9,047 nt of DNA. Origin: JADKFD01 sp050250665. GTDB taxonomy: Bacteria; Pseudomonadota; Gammaproteobacteria; Xanthomonadales; SZUA-5. The position numbers were made by a program, and so were the translations under genes. Below the pieces are notes generated by a model. The model saw nothing but the letters and a program-made list of their open reading frames with translations. It ran no database searches and was not told the origin of the DNA. Each line of letters starts with the position of its first letter. Position 1 is the first letter of the stretch. Where the stretch lies: positions 1 to 9,047 of the forward strand of contig JBFWOF010000021.1 of the NCBI GenBank assembly GCA_050250665.1, given 5' to 3'. Below, one piece after another: positions 1-7,753 of the stretch.

Positions 1-17
1 TACTGATCTCGACTAAA

Positions 18-57
18 ATCCCGCCCAGCCCGGGCTCCACATGCCCGGGCGCGGGAT
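18..57. terminator. Strong GC-rich stem-loop, possible terminator
   Basis: ATCCCGC (18-24) pairs with GCGGGAT (51-57), and GCCCGGGC (28-35) pairs with GCCCGGGC (43-50). This gives a 15-bp stem with a 3-base bulge (CCA, 25-27) and a 7-base loop (36-42). On the minus strand the stem is followed by TTTT (complement of 15-18); on the plus strand it is followed only by TTGTC. It could be a terminator for an upstream neighbour outside the window, or a structure in the leader of the next gene. The pairing is seen directly; the function is inferred. Confidence 0.5.
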
Positions 58-64
58 TGTCACC

Positions 65-649
65 GTGAAAGAGTCACCGCGGACTGCGATGATCGGGTTC
101 GCTGCGCTCGGCCTCTTCTTGCTGGGTGTTGCGATGGTTGGCTGGCTTCAGGGCGAGGTCTGGTTACCCACGCGCGGTTTCCGCACCTTGTTGTTGCGGA
201 CCAGCAACCCGCTCGGTTTCCACATACTGATCGGGTTCTATCTGCTGCTAGCCGGCGCATGCTTCTATTTGCTCTACCTGCTGCTTGGCAGCCTCCGATC
301 CGGCAGTCGAGCCGCCATCACCCCCAAAACCACCCAGGCATCCACGCCCGTGAATATCGATGCGCAGTTCTCGATCAGCCAGGACGGACGCGGCGGCAAT
401 ATCATCGCCACACTGGCCGATGGCAGGACGCATTCATTCTGGTGGGAATTCGGCGGCGGCGATTGCATCGCCTTCGTCGATGTTCCCGATCAGAGTCAAT
501 GGACACGAATATCAGCGCTGGCACAGCTGCCTCGGGCGCAGTTTCTGGAAGACATGGCCAGAACCGTTGGCCAACGGCAATGCCCGGGCGCGCACTACCG
601 AATCGGTGACCGCTCCATCGAATACTTCAGTCAGGCACACAAAGACTAG
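65..649 (+). CDS. Hypothetical membrane protein with two transmembrane helices
   Basis: I do not recognise the family. From the GTG at 65 the product is 194 aa. A first hydrophobic helix covers about residues 9-29 and a second about 51-75, with a short basic loop between them (contains RGFRTLLLRTS). A Ser/Thr/Pro-rich linker follows, then a soluble domain from about residue 95 to the end. That domain has two cysteines (about C134 and C173) and a Trp-Trp pair. The frame opens at ATG 41, but that codon sits in the loop of a 15-bp hairpin and has no purine-rich site upstream. GTG 65 has GGGA at 53-56 and ATG 89 (186 aa) has no clear site, so the start is uncertain. An 86-base gap separates it from the next operon, so co-transcription is not evident. 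The long open frame with a coherent membrane topology supports a real gene; function is unknown. Confidence 0.7.
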   Translation: MKESPRTAMIGFAALGLFLLGVAMVGWLQGEVWLPTRGFRTLLLRTSNPLGFHILIGFYLLLAGACFYLLYLLLGSLRSGSRAAITPKTTQASTPVNIDAQFSISQDGRGGNIIATLADGRTHSFWWEFGGGDCIAFVDVPDQSQWTRISALAQLPRAQFLEDMARTVGQRQCPGAHYRIGDRSIEYFSQAHKD

Positions 650-735
650 CGGCTGTATGGGCGCTTTGAGAAAGTGATCACATTGCTGGCGCGCCATCCC
701 GATTAGGGTGTCGCCAACTGAGCGGGGGTAAAGCC

Positions 736-2442
736 GTGCGTAGAGCAATCTGGACCATCTGTCTGGCCTTGGCCGCAACCACACCAGCGGTCAGCGCTGA
801 TCATTTGTTTGATTCTGGTTTCAACGAGTCTGCAGAAGGCCCGCGCAGCGATGCCGAAGCGGCCCGCTTTCTCACCCAAGCCACTTTCGGCGCGACGCCG
901 GCCGAAATCCGGCGTCTGCGCGGCATGGGCTACATCGCCTGGCTGGACGAGCAATTCGCGCTGCCGGCGAACCTGCACAAGCCCTATCTCGACGCTCAGG
1001 CAGCGCAGGGTCTGGAGATCTATCAGAACGCCCGCCAGGAGGTCTGGTGGGACCGGGCGATGCGTTCACCCGATCAGCTTCGGCAGCGGGTCGCGTTCGC
1101 GCTGAGCGAGATTCTGGTGGTGTCCGATCAGAGCGGCGCCATCGAGGGCGCGCCCTTCGGCATGACCCATTACTACGATGTCTTGCTGCAGCGCGCCTTC
1201 GGCAATTACCGCGGAATGCTCGGAGAGATCACCTTGCATCCGGTGATGGGTCATTACCTGTCGATGTTCAAGAACCAGAAACCGGACCTGGCCAACAATA
1301 TCCGGCCCGACGAGAACTACGCGCGCGAGATCATGCAGCTGTTCTCCATCGGCCTGGTGCAGCTGAACAGCGATGGCACACCGGTGCTGCAGGGCGGCAA
1401 TCCGGTACCCAGCTACGATCAGTACACCATCCGCGGACTGGCGCATGTGTTCACCGGCTGGAACTGGGCCAACTGTCCGCGCACCAATGGCGGCCAGTGG
1501 TGGGAATGGACCTGGTGTCCGTCTGGCCCTGAAGGCAATGAAGGTGTGGGCTGGCTGCTGCCGATGCAGGAATGGGAGTCCTATCACGCCTTCGAAGACG
1601 ACAAGGTTCTGCTGAACTATCCCGGCGTGACACTGACGGGCGGCATCCTGCCTGCCGGTGGCACCGCCATGTCCAATCTCAACGCGGCGCTGGACAATGT
1701 CTTCAATCACCCGAATGTGGGCCCTTTCATCGCCCGCCGGCTGATCCAGCGCCTGGTGTCGAGCAATCCCTCACCGGCCTATGTCGGCCGCGTGGCTGCC
1801 GTCTTCAACAACAACGGCAGCGGCGTGCGCGGCGATCTGCGGGCCACGGTGCGCGCCATCCTGATGGACAACGAGGCCCGCACGCTGCCCTCGCTGGCCA
1901 GCAATCGCGGCAAGCTGCGCGAACCGCTGCTGCGTCAGACCCAGCTGTGGCGATTGCTCAATGCGCGTGCCGACGACAATCGTTATCGCGAGTGGAATGC
2001 CGAATATTCACTGGGCCAGGCGGCATTGCGCTCTCCCACTGTCTTCAACTTCTTCCTGCCGGACTTCAGACCGGCTGGCGAGCTGTCAACGCTGAGCCTG
2101 GACGCACCGGAATTCCAGATTGCCACCGATCCGCTGATTGCCAGCTCGCTGAATCGATTTGGCGCCAGCGTCTACTGGTCCTGGCGTGGCAACGAGTACC
2201 AGGGCCCGGAGGACATCGTCGTCGATCTGGCGCCCTACCAGCCGCTGGCGATGAGCAATCCGCGGGCGCTGATCGACTATTTCGATCTGATGCTGATGAA
2301 CCGCACGATGTCTGACCAGATGTATCAGGTACTGGTGGCCCACATCAGCAGCCTTGATCCCAACTGGGATCAGGGCCGGGAGCGTGTGCAGGACACGATC
2401 TGGCTGATCCACACATCCCCCGAATACGCAGTCGAGAGGTAA
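736..2442 (+). CDS. DUF1800 family secreted protein
   Basis: The product is 568 aa from a GTG start, with a GGGGGT site at 724-729 about 7 bases upstream. Residues 1-21 form a Sec signal peptide (MRR, hydrophobic stretch, likely cleavage after AVSA). DUF1800 features run through most of the rest: ARFLTQATFGATPAEI near 43-58, WWDRAMRSPDQLRQRVAFAL near 104-123, PDENYAREIMQLFSIGL at 191-207, a TGWNW segment, the HPNVGPFIARRLIQRLV block, GKLREPLLR, and SPTVFNFFLPDF toward the C-terminus. These are typical of this family, whose biochemical role is not established. It is commonly encoded beside a DUF1501 protein, as here: the stop lies 6 bases before the next start. Just after the signal peptide is LFDSGFN (24-30), which resembles the C-terminal FASGFE of the cupredoxin two genes on. 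The family call is firm, the function open. Confidence 0.93.
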   Translation: MRRAIWTICLALAATTPAVSADHLFDSGFNESAEGPRSDAEAARFLTQATFGATPAEIRRLRGMGYIAWLDEQFALPANLHKPYLDAQAAQGLEIYQNARQEVWWDRAMRSPDQLRQRVAFALSEILVVSDQSGAIEGAPFGMTHYYDVLLQRAFGNYRGMLGEITLHPVMGHYLSMFKNQKPDLANNIRPDENYAREIMQLFSIGLVQLNSDGTPVLQGGNPVPSYDQYTIRGLAHVFTGWNWANCPRTNGGQWWEWTWCPSGPEGNEGVGWLLPMQEWESYHAFEDDKVLLNYPGVTLTGGILPAGGTAMSNLNAALDNVFNHPNVGPFIARRLIQRLVSSNPSPAYVGRVAAVFNNNGSGVRGDLRATVRAILMDNEARTLPSLASNRGKLREPLLRQTQLWRLLNARADDNRYREWNAEYSLGQAALRSPTVFNFFLPDFRPAGELSTLSLDAPEFQIATDPLIASSLNRFGASVYWSWRGNEYQGPEDIVVDLAPYQPLAMSNPRALIDYFDLMLMNRTMSDQMYQVLVAHISSLDPNWDQGRERVQDTIWLIHTSPEYAVER

Positions 2443-2448
2443 GCGGAC

Positions 2449-3822
2449 ATGGATCGTCGAGACGCCCTCAAGCATCTGCTCTGCGCCACCGCGTCGAGCG
2501 CCCTGTTCACCTCGCTGGCCGGCAAGTTCTCGCTGGCCCAGGCCGCCACCGTCAGCAGCCCGCGGACACTGCTGGGCACGGGCTACAAGGCACTGGTCTG
2601 TGTGTTCCAGTACGGCGGCAACGACGCCATCAACATGGTGATTCCGCGCGATAGCGCCGGCTATGGCGTGTATTCCGGTTCGCGCTCGGCGCTGGCCATT
2701 CCTCAGAACCAGCTGCTGCAACTGACGCCCACGGTGCCGCCGGCCGGTGGCGGCAGCTACGGGCTGCATCCGGGCATGAGCGGATTGCAGAACCTGTTCA
2801 ACGCCGGCCGCGCCGCGATTGTCGCCAATGTCGGTCCATTGCTGTATCCGATCACCAAGGCCGAATACCAGGCGGGATCGGTTCCGGTGCCGGCGCAGCT
2901 GTTTTCTCACAGCGATCAACAGGTGCTGTGGCAGACGCCCACCGCCGACGCCAGCGACCGCCGTGGCTGGGGTGGCCGACTGGCGGACCTGTTCTACAGC
3001 AGCAACGTCAATCAACAGCTGTCGATGAATATCTCCATCGATGGCGAGAACGTGTTCCAGAGTGGCAACACCATCGTTCCCTATTTTGTCGGCCAGGACG
3101 GCGCCGAGGGCATCTACTTCGTCAACAACGAACCCTGGAATGCGCCGCGCCGCAATGCCTTCCTGGCCCTGCGCGACGCCAGTCACGGCCATGCCCTGCA
3201 ACGCGAATACGCCTCGCGCGTGCGCCGGGCCATGGACAACGAGACCATGGTCACCTCGGCCCTGAATGGCGCGCCAGCGATCGGCACCACCTTCCCGGAC
3301 ACCGATCTCGGCCGCCAGCTGCGCATGGTGGCGCGCCTGATCAGTGCCCGCGGTGCCCTGCAGATGGATCGGCAGATCTTCTTCGTCGGCCAGGGCGGCT
3401 ACGACACCCACGACAGCCAGTTGGCCAATCACCCCGACATGCTCTCGGATCTGTCCGCCTCCCTGACCGCTTTCTACGATGCCATGAGCGCCATGGGCCT
3501 GGGAGATCAGGTCACCAGCTTCACGGCATCGGATTTCGGACGCACCCTGACCAGCAATGGCGATGGCACCGACCACGGCTGGGGCTCGCACCATTTCGTG
3601 GTCGGTGATGCCGTGCAAGGGGGGCGCATTGTCGGCACCATGCCGGACCTGACCGTGGGTGGGCCCGACGACGCCGACTGGGGCCAGATCATTCCGCGAA
3701 TCGCCGTTGACCAGTACGCCGCCACGCTCTCAAAGTGGTATGGGATGAGCGATACCGATCGCGCCCTGGTCTTTCCCAATCTCAGCCGCTTCAGCAGCCC
3801 GAATCTTGGCTTCATGGTGTAG
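2449..3822 (+). CDS. DUF1501 family exported protein
   Basis: The product is 457 aa from ATG, with GAGAGG at 2434-2439 overlapping the end of the upstream gene. The N-terminus MDRRDALKHL followed by a hydrophobic stretch ending near AQAA (residue 33) looks like a Tat signal; the Phe after the twin Arg is replaced by Ala. DUF1501 hallmarks are YKALVCVFQYGGNDAINMV (46-64), FSHSDQQVLWQT (152-163), GGYDTHD (316-322), SDFGRT (361-366) and GTDHGWGSHHFV (373-384). The family belongs to the alkaline-phosphatase-like fold clan. The conserved Asp and His residues in the last blocks fit metal or phosphate-ester chemistry, but no substrate is known. Its gene is a regular partner of DUF1800 genes, with only 6 bases between them here. 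The cupredoxin follows after 3 bases, so the three are almost certainly one transcript. Export through Tat would imply folding, perhaps with a cofactor, before transport. Confidence 0.93.
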   Translation: MDRRDALKHLLCATASSALFTSLAGKFSLAQAATVSSPRTLLGTGYKALVCVFQYGGNDAINMVIPRDSAGYGVYSGSRSALAIPQNQLLQLTPTVPPAGGGSYGLHPGMSGLQNLFNAGRAAIVANVGPLLYPITKAEYQAGSVPVPAQLFSHSDQQVLWQTPTADASDRRGWGGRLADLFYSSNVNQQLSMNISIDGENVFQSGNTIVPYFVGQDGAEGIYFVNNEPWNAPRRNAFLALRDASHGHALQREYASRVRRAMDNETMVTSALNGAPAIGTTFPDTDLGRQLRMVARLISARGALQMDRQIFFVGQGGYDTHDSQLANHPDMLSDLSASLTAFYDAMSAMGLGDQVTSFTASDFGRTLTSNGDGTDHGWGSHHFVVGDAVQGGRIVGTMPDLTVGGPDDADWGQIIPRIAVDQYAATLSKWYGMSDTDRALVFPNLSRFSSPNLGFMV

Positions 3823-3825
3823 GGC

Positions 3826-4293
3826 GTGACCGCAGCGGCGAGACGGGGGCGGTATCTGTACGGGAATCCCTGGCAGCTGGTGCTGCTGGGGGTGTTCCAG
3901 GCCACCGCTACCCCAGCGCACGCGCTCAACAACTGTCTGCCCGAGAACTTCATCGACCGTCGCGGCCTGGATGATGTGGTCATCGTCAATGACCAACCGG
4001 GCAATCCATTTCTCTATCGACCCCGCTGCCTGACCGTCAGCGCCGGCGCCCGGGTCATTTTCCGCGCCGTACCCCGCTTCGGCAATCATCCGCTGTTTGC
4101 GGGAACGGTCTCTGGTGGCGTCGCCACTTTCGATCCCTCAAGTCCGATCGGATCCATCACCAGCGGCAGCGAGGCCACGGTGGTCTTTCCCAACGCCGGC
4201 GAGTATCCCTACTACTGCGACTTCCATTTCAGCCAGGGCATGCTCGGCTCGGTGCTGGTTGTTCCGGAATGGTTTGCCAGTGGTTTCGAATGA
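3826..4293 (+). CDS. Secreted plastocyanin/cupredoxin-like type-1 copper protein
   Basis: The product is 155 aa from a GTG start 3 bases after the DUF1501 stop. There is no strong ribosome site, so translational coupling is likely. Residues 1-33 look like a signal peptide (basic start, WQLVLLGVF core, cleavage after AHA). The mature domain has the four expected type-1 copper ligands: His88 (FGNHPLFAG), then Cys131, His134 and Met139 in PYYCDFHFSQGM, the C-x2-H-x4-M spacing of plastocyanin-like proteins. The typical Gly-Glu-Tyr-x-Tyr-Tyr-Cys lead-in (EYPYYC) is also present. Cys37 and Cys68 could form a disulfide. It should act in the periplasm or outside the cell as a one-electron carrier. 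Position behind DUF1800 and DUF1501 suggests it serves that system, but no redox partner is visible. The protein ends in WFASGFE, a short tail discussed as a finding. Confidence 0.9.
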   Translation: MTAAARRGRYLYGNPWQLVLLGVFQATATPAHALNNCLPENFIDRRGLDDVVIVNDQPGNPFLYRPRCLTVSAGARVIFRAVPRFGNHPLFAGTVSGGVATFDPSSPIGSITSGSEATVVFPNAGEYPYYCDFHFSQGMLGSVLVVPEWFASGFE

Positions 4294-4299
4294 ATGGAG

Positions 4300-4329
4300 C
4301 AGTGCAATCTACGGCATGACGGTGCACTG
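4300..4329. terminator. Weak stem-loop between convergent genes
   Basis: CAGTGCA (4300-4306) pairs with TGCACTG (4323-4329) around a 16-base loop, in the 98-base gap between the cupredoxin and the convergent DUF2569 gene. There is no clear T-tract on either side. It may end transcription from either direction, but the evidence is only the inverted repeat and its position. Confidence 0.3.
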
Positions 4330-4391
4330 TTAGAACTCGCACCCAGGAGCAGGTCCCGCCGCATCGACAGCCAGCCCTTGCCAGCGTCGAA

Positions 4392-4889
4392 TCACTTCAC
4401 AAAAGTGTTCTTGACCCGCTTTGAAACCAGGAAATAAGAGCTCCAGATGATGTTGGTCACGACCATCCGGAAAAAATCCCGGTAGGTTTCCGGCTTCATC
4501 GACGCAGCTTCATCCGGCATCACTTCCGCAAGAAATCCCTCTACCGCCCAGATATCGAGACTGGAGGCGACCAACACCAGGACATAGAAGGTGACCATTG
4601 CCGGTGGAAACACCTTGCGCTTGGCGATTCCCAGCACGAACAGCAACACGCAACTCAATATGATCAAAGAGTTGAGCGCCGCTGCAGCAACAAGATAAGG
4701 CGCCCACGACGGGTGATACACAGGACTCTCGGGAGTGGTCAGTGCCGGCCAGATATCTGCGCCAAAGGCCGGCACAACGTCGTTATTCAGCGTTATTCCA
4801 GTGACGACGGCAGAAAGAACCAGACCCAGGAACGGCAGAATCAGCCAGCCGCCAAGCCCTGAAGGACCATCAGTTTGTTCATAGGTCAT
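4392..4889 (-). CDS. DUF2569 family integral membrane protein
   Basis: The product is 165 aa from ATG at 4889, with GGAG (complement of 4897-4900) 7 bases upstream. A TTG at 4913 would add 8 residues without a comparable site, so the ATG is preferred. Four hydrophobic helices are visible, about residues 12-33, 65-88, 95-115 and 139-155. DUF2569 hallmarks are the GLGGWLILPFLGL opening and the C-terminal IIWSSYFLVSKRVKNTFVK, with the basic SKRVK at about 156-160 on the cytoplasmic side. The family has no defined function. It lies 74 bases downstream of the saccharopine-dehydrogenase-like gene on the same strand, so it may be the last gene of that unit. It converges on the cupredoxin operon. Confidence 0.88.
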   Translation of the reverse strand: MTYEQTDGPSGLGGWLILPFLGLVLSAVVTGITLNNDVVPAFGADIWPALTTPESPVYHPSWAPYLVAAAALNSLIILSCVLLFVLGIAKRKVFPPAMVTFYVLVLVASSLDIWAVEGFLAEVMPDEAASMKPETYRDFFRMVVTNIIWSSYFLVSKRVKNTFVK

Positions 4890-4963
4890 GCAGATACTCC
4901 AGAAATTGGACAACTTGCGACATCAAGTAGCCGCCGAGGAGCGCGACCTGGTCAAGGAGTCCG

Positions 4964-6022
4964 CTACCGCAACGTGTGCAACTTGACCCCAGGCAACTCG
5001 CGCAGCGGGGCATCGCCCAGAATCTGCGCCGGGGTCGCAAAGCCGTCCGGCACCTGCCCGGACAGACAGCGCTCAACCGCCATCAGCGCCGCAATCACCG
5101 TGAAATCATAGGGGTCGGGACCCTCGACCACGGCGCTGGCGCGGGAGCCGACCTCATTGACCACTTCGCCATACAACCAGCTCTTGCGCTTGGCACGCTC
5201 GGCTGGTGTCGGTCCTGCAGGTGCACGCGCTACCCAACGGTTCAGCAGTCCATGAAGGAAGCCGCTTTCAAACCAACCGCGATGCTTGAGGATGAAGCGC
5301 ACCACCGCCGGAACTGCAGCGAAACTCTGGATATGGGGGATTTCCGTGGACAGGCCGGCACTGAGCACATCCGCGCGCCAGGGGAACAGGATGGCCCGCT
5401 GTTCCTTGCCCGGACCGAAATCGATCGTGCAGGATTCACTGGCAGGTTCTGCCGACACCAACCGACCTGCTCTGCGCACCAGACCGCTGGTCTGCAAGCT
5501 CTCCATCAACGTGGCCAGCGTGCCATGCGAGGCACTCTCGCCGGCGCTGAAAGCCAGGGTCAACTTGACCGCCGCCGGCTGACGTTGCTTGAGATGAAAA
5601 GCCAGACAGTCGCTGGGCAGGATGCCGAAGCCTACACCCGGCATCAGCATGACGCCGGATTCGCAGGCGCGCTCGTGCAGACGGTGCAGACCGCGGTGAT
5701 CGGCCACTTCCCCGGCAATATCCAGATAATGGGCACCGGTGCGCATGCAGGCCTGCGCCAGGGTCGACGCCGTCAGTGAAAACGGACCGGCGCAATTGAG
5801 CACCAGACGCACGCCGGTGAGACCGCGGTCGATCTGGTCGCGCGCCGCCATGTCGAATACGCGGATCGGCAGATCCAGCTTCTTGCCCAGGGCAGTCAGT
5901 GCTTCGTTACTGCGCCCCGCCAGAATGACATTCTGGCCGCGCTTGCGCGCCTCTGCGGCAACCAGTGCGCCGGTATAACCAGTCGCCCCGTAGAGCAGCC
6001 AGCTGGGCTTGAACACGGCCAT
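4964..6022 (-). CDS. Saccharopine dehydrogenase-like NAD(P)-binding oxidoreductase
   Basis: The product is 352 aa from ATG at 6022, with GGAG about 10 bases upstream, and ends in TAG. The N-terminus holds a Rossmann fold: LLYGATGYTGALVA with the GATGYTG nucleotide loop at residues 12-18, then VILAGRS (32-38) with an Arg that would suit NADP. VLNCAGPF (74-81) and AHYLDIAGE (97-105) follow. This order is typical of the saccharopine dehydrogenase NADP-binding family, including the 'trans-acting enoyl reductase' and short-chain-reductase-like members. These act on diverse or unknown substrates; true lysine-pathway saccharopine dehydrogenase activity is not implied. The C-terminal half lacks motifs I can tie to a substrate. 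It lies downstream of the M20 peptidase gene, but a hairpin terminator sits between them, so it may have its own promoter or depend on readthrough. Confidence 0.88.
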   Translation of the reverse strand: MAVFKPSWLLYGATGYTGALVAAEARKRGQNVILAGRSNEALTALGKKLDLPIRVFDMAARDQIDRGLTGVRLVLNCAGPFSLTASTLAQACMRTGAHYLDIAGEVADHRGLHRLHERACESGVMLMPGVGFGILPSDCLAFHLKQRQPAAVKLTLAFSAGESASHGTLATLMESLQTSGLVRRAGRLVSAEPASESCTIDFGPGKEQRAILFPWRADVLSAGLSTEIPHIQSFAAVPAVVRFILKHRGWFESGFLHGLLNRWVARAPAGPTPAERAKRKSWLYGEVVNEVGSRASAVVEGPDPYDFTVIAALMAVERCLSGQVPDGFATPAQILGDAPLRELPGVKLHTLR

Positions 6023-6053
6023 CGGTTTCCGCTCCCAACAAGTACCGTTGATG

Positions 6054-6084
6054 AAAATGGCGCGGGAGAGCCCGCGCCGTTTTT
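6054..6084. terminator. Bidirectional intrinsic terminator
   Basis: GGCGCGGG (6059-6066), loop AGAG (6067-6070) and CCCGCGCC (6071-6078) form a perfect 8-bp GC stem. On the plus strand it is followed by GTTTTT (6079-6084). On the minus strand it is followed by ATTTT (complement of 6054-6058). It lies 39 bases past the stop of the M20 gene and 31 bases before the start of the next minus-strand gene, so it should end the M20 transcript. The plus-strand T-run is stronger although no plus gene precedes it. Confidence 0.8.
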
Positions 6085-6116
6085 CCTTTATCCAGTCGCA
6101 GAATTTAGCAGCAAGT

Positions 6117-7565
6117 TCACACCTGCGGCGAACTGGTATGCACGTTGGGGCTGCCCCGATTCACATAGTGCTCGTTGATGACCCGCGCCATGCTTGCGGT
6201 GAGTTTCTTGCCGGTGGGGATGTGCAGAAACTCATTCGGGCCATGGGCGTTGGACTTGGGCCCAAGCAGCCCGGTGACCACAAACTGCGCCTCCGGAAAG
6301 CGTTCCTGCAGCATGTTCATGAAGGGGATGGTGCCGCCCTCGCCCATGGCTGCTGCCTGCGGCCCGAAATACTGTTTCGAGGCCTCGTTGATGCTGGCTC
6401 GCAACCACGGTGCGGTGGCCGGTGCCGCCCAGCCGGTGGCCGACTTTTCGACCTGAAACTCGACCTTGGACCCGTAAGGCGGATTCCGCTCCAGCGCTTC
6501 CTTCAGCAGTTTCGTGGCCTTGTCACTATCCAGGGTAGGCGGCAAACGCACCGAGAGCTTGACCGCCGTATGCGGCCGCAGCACATTGCCCGAGTCCATC
6601 AGACCCGGCAAACCATCGGCGCCAGTCACCGACAGCGTCGGCCGCCAGGTCCGGTTGAGCACCAGTTCGGACAGATCGTCGGCCATGGGCTGCATCCCCG
6701 GCAGCCAGGGAAACTTGTCGTAGACCGCAGAGCCGAGCACCTGGGCCGACTCACGGGCCTGCTCGATGCGCTCGCTCGGTATATCCACATACATGGTGTC
6801 GATCAGGAAGCGTCCGGTCACCGGATCCTCGATCCGATCCAGCAACTGTCTGAGCACGCGGAAGGAACTCGGCACGATGCCGCTGGCATCACCGGAGTGC
6901 ACACCTTCCTGCAGCACGCTGACTTTCAGATTGCCGCCAGCCATGCCGCGCAGGCTGGTGGTCAACCACAGCTGATCGTAGTTGCCGCAGCCCGAATCCA
7001 GACAGACCACCAGGCTGGGCTTGCCGATGCGGTCGGCCAGATGGTTGATGTAGAAGGGCAGATCGTAGCTGCCGGATTCTTCGCAGCCCTCGATCAGCAC
7101 CACGCAGCGCGAGTGGTCCAGCCCCCGCTCCTTGAGCGCCATGATCGCGGTGAGCGAGGCGTAGGTGGCATAGCCGTCGTCGGCGCCGCCACGGCCGTAA
7201 AGCTTGTCGCCGGAGAGCACCGGCTTCCACGGCGCCAGATCCACATTCCAGCCGACCATTTCCGGCTGCTTGTCCATATGCCCGTAGAGCAGGACCACGT
7301 CATCGCCCTTGCCGGGAATGTCGATGAACAGCAGAGGTGTGCGCCCGGGCAGCTGGATGCGCTCCACGGTCATGCCGGCAATGGGCTGCTCGCGCACCCA
7401 GGTCTCGATGAGGCTCATGGCCTCATCCATGTAGCCGTGTTCGGCCCAGTTGGCGTCGAACATCGGCGACTTGTTCGGAATCTTGATGTAGGTCGTGAGC
7501 TGAGGAACGATCTCGCGATCCCACTTCTCGGACACGAAGTCCATCACCTTCTGAGTCTGTGACAC
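6117..7565 (-). CDS. M20 family zinc metallopeptidase (dipeptidase)
   Basis: The product is 482 aa from GTG at 7565, preceded by AGGAG 6 bases upstream. A TTG at 7607 could add 14 residues but lacks such a site. M20 metal and catalytic residues are all in place: His96 and Asp98 in YGHMDKQP, Asp129 in GRGGADDGYA, Glu162-Glu163 in EGCEESGS, Asp190 in CLDSG, and His441 in NAHGPNE. His223 (EGVHSG) lies in the inserted dimerisation domain, as in the carnosinase/PepV branch. The length fits that branch (about 450-500 aa). There is no signal peptide, so it probably cleaves dipeptides or similar small amides in the cytoplasm using two zinc ions; the exact substrate cannot be read from sequence. It is the first minus-strand gene, divergent from the ComEA-like gene across 209 bases, and is followed by an intrinsic terminator. 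Confidence 0.95.
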   Translation of the reverse strand: MSQTQKVMDFVSEKWDREIVPQLTTYIKIPNKSPMFDANWAEHGYMDEAMSLIETWVREQPIAGMTVERIQLPGRTPLLFIDIPGKGDDVVLLYGHMDKQPEMVGWNVDLAPWKPVLSGDKLYGRGGADDGYATYASLTAIMALKERGLDHSRCVVLIEGCEESGSYDLPFYINHLADRIGKPSLVVCLDSGCGNYDQLWLTTSLRGMAGGNLKVSVLQEGVHSGDASGIVPSSFRVLRQLLDRIEDPVTGRFLIDTMYVDIPSERIEQARESAQVLGSAVYDKFPWLPGMQPMADDLSELVLNRTWRPTLSVTGADGLPGLMDSGNVLRPHTAVKLSVRLPPTLDSDKATKLLKEALERNPPYGSKVEFQVEKSATGWAAPATAPWLRASINEASKQYFGPQAAAMGEGGTIPFMNMLQERFPEAQFVVTGLLGPKSNAHGPNEFLHIPTGKKLTASMARVINEHYVNRGSPNVHTSSPQV

Positions 7566-7616
7566 AAGCGGCTCCTGTTGGCGGTGCGGCGCAATCAGTG
7601 CCCGCAACCCGAACCC

Positions 7617-7669
7617 CGAGTTTACTCGCTGTCAGATTTTTCCTACATGAAAAAGCGCAGAAGTCTGAC
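7617..7669. promoter_or_regulatory. Nested palindromes in the divergent promoter region
   Basis: The region between the M20 gene (minus) and the ComEA-like gene (plus) contains three inverted repeats. CGAGTTTACTCG (7617-7628) is a 12-bp palindrome. TTTTTC-CTACAT-GAAAAA (7637-7654) has perfect 6-bp arms. GTCAGA (7631-7636) and TCTGAC (7664-7669) flank the second one. Such symmetric sites in a divergent region could bind a regulator. No clear sigma-70 promoter was identified, so the regulatory role is inferred from symmetry and position only. Confidence 0.35.
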
Positions 7670-7727
7670 TGCCGATGGCGCTTTGTGCCGACGATAGAAA
7701 CCAGGGCCTTGCGTAGCTTGTGCATCA

Positions 7728-7753
7728 CCGGGACGGCAAAAGGGCCGCCCCGG
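7728..7753 (+). promoter_or_regulatory. Stem-loop in the 5' leader of the ComEA-like gene
   Basis: CCGGGACGGC (7728-7737) pairs with GCCGCCCCGG (7744-7753) with one mismatch, closing a 6-base loop AAAAGG. It ends 8 bases before the AAGGAG ribosome site at 7762-7767. It could stabilise the mRNA or influence translation. No known riboswitch or leader class was recognised. Confidence 0.4.

Noticed and set aside
674..711. Promoter before the DUF1800 operon (GTGATCAC palindrome, TTGCTG and GATTAG boxes)
   Set aside because: The spacing between candidate boxes (12-15 bases) does not fit sigma-70, and an 8-bp palindrome is too short to call an operator.
2086..3618. 510-residue open frame on the minus strand
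   Set aside because: It lies wholly opposite the DUF1800 and DUF1501 genes, has low-complexity His/Gln/Gly/Val-rich composition and no recognisable domain. It is a product of GC-rich codon bias.
4879..4923. Short leader peptide frame overlapping the DUF2569 start
   Set aside because: A 14-residue frame from ATG 4923 has no good ribosome site and nothing distinctive; chance is sufficient.
6009..7562. 517-residue open frame on the plus strand
   Set aside because: It is antisense to the M20 peptidase, whose metal ligands are all intact. Composition (His, Gln, Arg-rich) and the lack of domains mark it as a shadow frame.
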